DNA of 64,000 nt from Prunus persica. Taxonomy: Eukaryota; Streptophyta; Magnoliopsida; Rosales; Rosaceae. Where the stretch lies: NCBI RefSeq assembly GCF_000346465.2, contig NC_034016.1:4044935-4108934 (forward strand). The letters run 5' to 3'. Both the position numbers and the translations under genes were made by a program. This document shows, piece after piece, positions 59,641 through 64,000 of this stretch; within the stretch, counting starts at the first letter, position 1, and every line of letters begins with the position of its first letter. The notes beneath the pieces were generated by a model, which searched no databases, was not told the origin of the DNA, and saw only the letters and a list, made by a program, of their open reading frames with translations.

Positions 59641-62626
59641 TGTAAGAACCCAAAACAAACCAAAACAAAATATCTAAAAAGAAAGAAAATATCTAAAAAG
59701 TAAGGAAAATATCTTCTAGCGAAAAGACTATTTTGCCCTCGCATTATTTAATTGGGGGAAAATTGACTTTTTAGTCGAGAAAGAATTTGGGCATTCCTCT
59801 TACGCCATTGCGTAGAGCGCGGCGAAACGCGTTCGTGGACACGGAGTAGACCCGGATCGGAGCTGTAACGAAGAAGATATGGTCTAAAAACCGCGAAGGG
59901 CAAAACGGTAATTTGGTCAAAAAGTCAGATTTTTATATCTCTCTCTCTCCTCTCCCTCGTCAGTTCTCTCTCTCTCCTCTCTCTCTCCTTCCGCGCGACT
60001 TGGCCGTGCGACCCTTCGCCTTCTCGGCGACGGCCCGGCCACCACAGGCGGAGCTGATCTCCGCCGTGGGTACCATCGGGTCCGCCTCCCTCTCGCCGTC
60101 AAAACCTGACCGACCTCCACCCTTGGGCCGCTCGGAGTTGATCGGAAAACCATGTTTTCCGACGGAGATTCGTCCGAAACCACCCGAACTTCCAGCTCGA
60201 TTTTCTCCTTCAATTTTCCACCAAATCGGTCGAGTAAGGTATGGTTTCTCAGCTATTTTTCACGTTCTAGTGATGGATGTACGGGTTTCGATCGATTTTA
60301 GTCCTAAAGCGATCATTTTTTGACTTGAAATCTGGCCGAAACTTCGGCCGCCTAGAACTACTGTTTCTGGTCACTTTTTGGGGTTTGTCCAAGAACAAAA
60401 GTGACTCCAAATGGGGTGTTCTACCTAGGATAGGAATTTGGAGTCTTGGTTCCGAGATTTTTCGGCCACCCGAAAACGCTTAAGACAACCAAATCTGACC
60501 GCGCGTGCTGGGACGCGTGGGCGAGGGTGGTGGAGTAATTCTGTGCAGTTTTGTGACCCTCGTGTCGTCACGAGCGCGTAGGATTTCGCGGATCTAGATT
60601 CGGAGTCCGTTTGAGCCCCGAACGGATTTTTCATATCGCGCGATCCGTGGGTGCAGTGTCGTCAAATAATTGGATCGCGCTGGATTCCGGATATGTCGGT
60701 CTACATGATCTCAGGATCGTGTAGGATTCAACGGATTGCGAATCGGAGTCCCGGATACTCCGAAATCGCGAACCCTGGGGCTAGGGTTTGGATTTTAAGC
60801 GATAACGCGATTTTGGCTAATCCGACCGTCCGTTTCGGACCAAAATCGCAGAACATGGTTCCTTCTCTGTAAGGAACCTTCAGAGGAGCCCAGATTGGCC
60901 ATCGGAGGCCGTGGACCCACGGGGTCCCTGATCGGCCGATCTGGCAGCTTACCGCTTATTTAGGTTTCGGGTCTCTTAAGGCCGGTCTAACTGTCCCAAA
61001 AAGCTAAGGTGGGCATAGAAGTAACCTGAAACGAGTGCACGTATTTCTAGGAGCCGGGGCAGGGTTTTTAGTTGAAATTCTTTTTATTCAGCAGTTTATT
61101 AATTTAACCTTTATGGGTAATCAGGCACCAGGAGCCCGACAGGATTGCAAAAGAGACCTTCGAAGGGTCAAAGTAGCTCGGACCATCTGTGAGTGGACTT
61201 TCATTCATGAATTATTTTATATAAATGAGTTATATAGAGGTTTTCCATAAATAAGATTTTATAAGTGATTTTATATTGATTTTATATAAAAGAGTTTTTA
61301 TAAACGGGTTTATTTGACTAAATTCCTTATTTGATCTTGAGTAAGCTTTATTGTGTTTCCGAGCATGATTAATACAGAAATAGTTCTATGAGTTGTGTGC
61401 TGCTTACTTTTACATGCTTAAGAGTTATAGAAAACAGATTTTGAGGCTTATGGCAGATGAAATAGCAGCACAATTTGAGATTTCAGTTATTAATCAGATT
61501 TTTCTAAAGGAATTTATTTTAAAACCACCTCGTGCCCATTTATTTATGGTGATTACCCAGAGTTGGACCGATGTCTACGGACATCCAGTCCGATTTCAGT
61601 TTATGTCAGTGCACTTGACTTTGCCTCACGAGTTACGGGGACGCTCGGACCGTGAGTGCCAGGATTTGCGGCTCGGCAGACTTGGTGTCCCGAGACCTGC
61701 CAGGATTGCGGCTCGGCTGACTCTGTGTCCCCGAGACCTGCCAGGATTGCGTATCAGGCTGACTACGGTCCCCTGCATCCTGCCAGAGCGACTCGAGCTG
61801 ACTTGGTGTCATCGAGGAATCTGCCGGCAAGATCAGGCTGATCATAGTCCCCTGATTTCGCCAGTTTGCGGCTCGGGTGGACTGCGTGGCGCCCGGACCT
61901 GCCAGGGGAATTGACGGTTATGACAGGGGTACAAGTAGGTGGTATTTTCAAAGGATTTTCAACTCTTTTATTCAGTTATGATTTTCAACTATTTCAAACC
62001 AGTTATTTTGATATTTGCGCCTTTTGTATCTTTATATAATTGTTCAGTGTTACGAAGCTATAGGCTTACGATTATATTTATTTTCAGATGAAAACCTTAT
62101 ATTAAACACAGGTGAACCTTAGCCTTACTTATCAAGTTATTGTTATGGGGGTTATTATGCTTATAAAAATTGTTTTCAAGAACATTATTTTTGTCCACTC
62201 ACATTTTCAATCTGTTTTACGCCCCCAGGCCGTAGAAGTACGCGGGATCCACCACCGGGCATACATAGCTTCCGCGCCATCAAGAAAGGTAGAGTTTTGA
62301 AGAAAATCCTTGAAACCTCGAAAGCCTTAGAAAATGCTCTGATATCTAGTTGAAATTGAGAAACTAGAGTTGAGAATGGTTACTTGAGATATTCTGGCAG
62401 TTGGTGTGAATTTATTGACTGTTTAACAGGCGGAAGAATTTGGGATTTGTCAAAATACAGGGGAGACTCTGCCGAATTTTCGGCAGAAGTCTAAGGGAAA
62501 TTTGGAAAGAATTTGAAACGAGAAGGGTAAAAAGGTCTTTTGTGCCCGACATTAGCCAGATGTCGGACACGCACAGGATTCGACTCGGATTTCAAAGCGG
62601 AAATTGCGTCGGGTCCTGTCATGGAC
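59636..62626 (+). mobile_element. Solo LTR of 2981 bp nested in the gypsy repeat array
   Basis: The LTR is 59641-62621, starting TGTAAGAACCC and ending GGGTCCTGTCA, with the exact 5-bp duplication TGGAC on both sides (59636-59640 and 62622-62626). I find only one copy of the end sequences and no PBS, PPT or protein domain inside. It is thus best read as a solo LTR left by LTR-LTR recombination, of a different retrotransposon family with very long LTRs. A CT-rich tract (about 59938-59995) could mark its transcription start region. Orientation by TG..CA is ambiguous. Confidence 0.78.
61640..61915 (+). repeat. ~45-bp minisatellite inside the solo LTR
   Basis: About five or six diverged units carry CGGCTCGG-GACT, then TGTCCCGAGACCTGCCAGGAT. 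The frames across it (61393-61914) are by-products. Confidence 0.65.
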
Positions 62627-62885
62627 AGCTCAAGCGCAAGGGAAAAAGAAAGAAAGAAAAAAAAAAGGTCGTGAACACCTTGGATCGGCTGAGAGACCAA
62701 AGGTGCACGGCTCCGGATGGACAACTAAGGGATGTTGGGGCCCTCACGGATAACTCAAGTGCAAGGGAAAAAGAAAGAAGAAAAAAAGAAAGTTCGTGAA
62801 CACCTTGGATCGGCTGAGAGACCAAAGGCGCACGGCTCCGGATGGACAGCTAAGGGGTATTGGGGCCCGCATGGATAGCTTAAAC
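62622..62885 (+). repeat. ~125-bp tandem repeat array, right part
   Basis: Two further units of the array begun at 59475, with the words CTTGGATCGGCTGAGAGACC at 62679 and 62804 (period 125 bp). Confidence 0.85.
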
Positions 62886-62889
62886 ACCA

Positions 62890-63518
62890 AGGGGCATGGG
62901 ACCCACGGGGTTGGCAAAAATTCAAAGCTTGGGATCGGCTAGCAAAGAGAAATCAAGAGGCATCAAACTACCGGGTTGGCAAAAGCTCAAAGCTTGGGAT
63001 CAGCTAGCAAAGAGAAACTAAGAGGCATGGGACCGATCGGGTTGGCAAATCGGCTAGCAAAGAGAAACCAAGGGGCATGGGACCTACCGGGTTGGCAAAA
63101 GCTCAAAGCTTGGGATCAGCTAGCAAAGAGAAACCAAGAGGCATGGGACCCACCGGATTGGCAAAAGCTCAAAGCTTGGGATCAGCTAGCAAAGAGAAAC
63201 CAAGAGGCATGGGACCTACTGGATTGGCAAAAGCTCAAAGCTTGGGATCGGCTAGCAAAGAGAAACCAAGAGGCATGGGACCCACCGGGTTGGCAAAAGC
63301 TCAAAGCTTGGGATCGGCTAGCAAAGAGAAACCAAAAGGCATGGGACCCACTGGATTGGCAAAAGCTTAAAACCAGGCACACCCCAATCCATTTGGGATC
63401 GGCTAGGAAAGAGAAAGCAAGGATCATGGGACCCACCGGATTGGCAAAAGCTTAAGGCTAAGCGCACCCCAGTGGTTAGCAAAGAGAAAAATGCGCATGG
63501 GCCCATCAGATCGGCAAA
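62890..63518 (+). repeat. 66-bp tandem repeat array, about nine copies
   Basis: The unit reads GGCATGGGACCCACCGG, TTGGCAAAAGCTCAAAGCTT and GGGATCGGCTAGCAAAGAGA. Central copies (63077-63340) are nearly identical; the third copy is shortened and the last two are diverged with inserts. As 66 is a multiple of 3, frames stay open across it (for example 62976-63455), which does not mean coding. Confidence 0.92.
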
Positions 63519-63860
63519 GGTGTAGAAATCCAAAATAAAGAAAAGGCTCCACTTTCACAAGGGATTGGCTGTTCGCACTTGGATACTCCACATGGGGATA
63601 ACAGCCCACAGTTGAAACTTGAAAAGCGTGCATGAGAATTCATGTTTGGACATTTCACATGCAAGGTGTGAAAGTAACGTGCATGGGTTGGTGATAGGCT
63701 AATAGGAATCATATTTCTGGGTTTGACCAGCAAACCTAAGAAGGGAAACGTATAGCTTGTTGAGCCCACCATGACGACATGCGCTCAATCCAAAGAAATC
63801 ATGTTCCAAAGTCCCACTTAAATCATTTTTTCCCTCTCCACCCGCGAAGCGTGTAGAGAG
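63519..63860 (+). other. End of the gypsy 3' region
   Basis: Non-coding sequence between the 66-bp array and the polypurine tract. Nothing else is visible. Confidence 0.4.
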
Positions 63861-63876
63861 GAAAAAAGGGGGGCAC
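63861..63876 (+). other. Polypurine tract of the gypsy element
   Basis: GAAAAAAGGGGGG followed by CAC lies immediately before the 3' LTR, as expected for plus-strand priming during reverse transcription. Confidence 0.8.
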
Positions 63877-64000
63877 TGTGGGGACCAAATTTCACGTATC
63901 ATAGCTTAACCCATATGCCACAACTAGAAGACGTGGGATGATCGAACTTTCCTTCCACTAGAAAGGTGCGGAGCAAGGGAGACACGATCATCCGATCCCA
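63877..64000 (+). repeat. 3' LTR of the gypsy element, cut by the window end
   Basis: TGTGGGGACCAAATTTCACG matches the 5' LTR start. Over the 124 bp visible I count about ten differences from 49884-50007. Some 300 bp more should follow. Confidence 0.88.

Larger units (their letters stand above)
49884..64000 (+). mobile_element. Ty3/gypsy element of Tat-like organisation, extends past the window
   Basis: 5' LTR 49884-50310, PBS-like TTGGCGCTGTATGTGG, gag, pol in the order protease, RT, RNase H, integrase, then an 8.3-kb 3' region with antisense genes and tandem repeats, a polypurine tract (63861-63873) and the first 124 bp of the 3' LTR. Without the nested solo LTR it is over 11 kb. A long non-coding 3' region with antisense ORF and repeat arrays is characteristic of the Tat lineage (Grande, Ogre and kin). 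Comparable LTR parts differ at about 10 of 124 sites, so it is older than the two left-hand copias. Confidence 0.88.

Noticed and set aside
59913..60323. 136-codon plus-strand frame in the solo LTR
   Set aside because: It is composed of CT-rich low-complexity sequence, unconserved, within a non-coding LTR.
62976..63455. 159-codon repetitive frame (M-G-P-T-G-L-A-K-A type repeats in another frame)
   Set aside because: It lies wholly in the 66-bp array; the period is a multiple of 3, so several frames on both strands stay open by arithmetic.
62890..63518. CRISPR-like array
   Set aside because: There are no unique spacers; whole units are tandemly repeated, in a plant retrotransposon.

Overview
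This window is plant nuclear DNA. Its genes have GT..AG introns, and two conserved plant genes and a TIR-NB-ARC-LRR-type resistance gene relic sit among LTR retrotransposons, hAT and CACTA-like DNA transposons, LINEs, a tRNA-derived SINE and a TRIM-like element. The style of the resistance gene (C-JID tail) and of the repeats suggests a woody eudicot, perhaps Rosaceae, but I cannot prove the species. The window opens on a HindIII site (AAGCTT), so it may be the end of a BAC insert.

Layout. (1) 1-7 kb: the first coding exon of GIGANTEA (GI, minus strand, cut by the window edge) and its long upstream region, with evening-element-like motifs, a hAT-type MITE with target-site duplication (TSD), a CACTA-like terminus and a decayed solo LTR. 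(2) 8-14.3 kb: a decayed copia fragment, one copy of a poly(A)-tailed repeat family, a full-length but dead hAT element (10142-13322, ends and 8-bp TSD recognisable) and a 65-bp tandem repeat. (3) 15.5-28.5 kb: one intact gene, a 15-exon SOL1-type M14 zinc carboxypeptidase (484 aa). Its introns hold a SINE, two LINE fragments (one with a 14-bp TSD) and a probable LTR remnant. (4) 29-37 kb: a LINE tail, a TRIM-like element and a copia element (31814-36714) with about 2% LTR divergence, a broken gag-pol and no matching TSD. (5) 37.9-45.3 kb: a minus-strand TNL-type resistance gene destroyed by a copia insertion in the LRR exon (38757-42457, itself rearranged, with a 143-bp inverted LTR end), a poly(A)-tailed insertion in another exon, frameshifts, an in-frame stop, and a third copia (45292-49883) at the intron just upstream of NB-ARC. 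(6) 49.9-64 kb: a large Ty3/gypsy element of Tat-like organisation nested in that third copia. It has a 5' LTR, gag, a stop-ridden pol, a long 3' region with a spliced antisense gene, ~125-bp and 66-bp tandem repeats, a nested 2981-bp solo LTR with 5-bp TSD, a polypurine tract and the start of the 3' LTR, which runs off the window.

How it fits together. Only SOL1 looks fully intact and functional; GI is only glimpsed. The right half is a nest: the TNL was entered by a copia, that copia by the gypsy, and the gypsy's repeat array by the solo LTR. This nest predicts that, just right of the window, one should find the rest of the gypsy LTR, then the missing gag start and 5' LTR of the copia, then the TIR exon of the resistance gene. 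The most unusual structures are the antisense spliced gene plus repeat-rich 3' region of the gypsy element and the inverted-LTR copia. I see no sign of a wholly new system beyond these.
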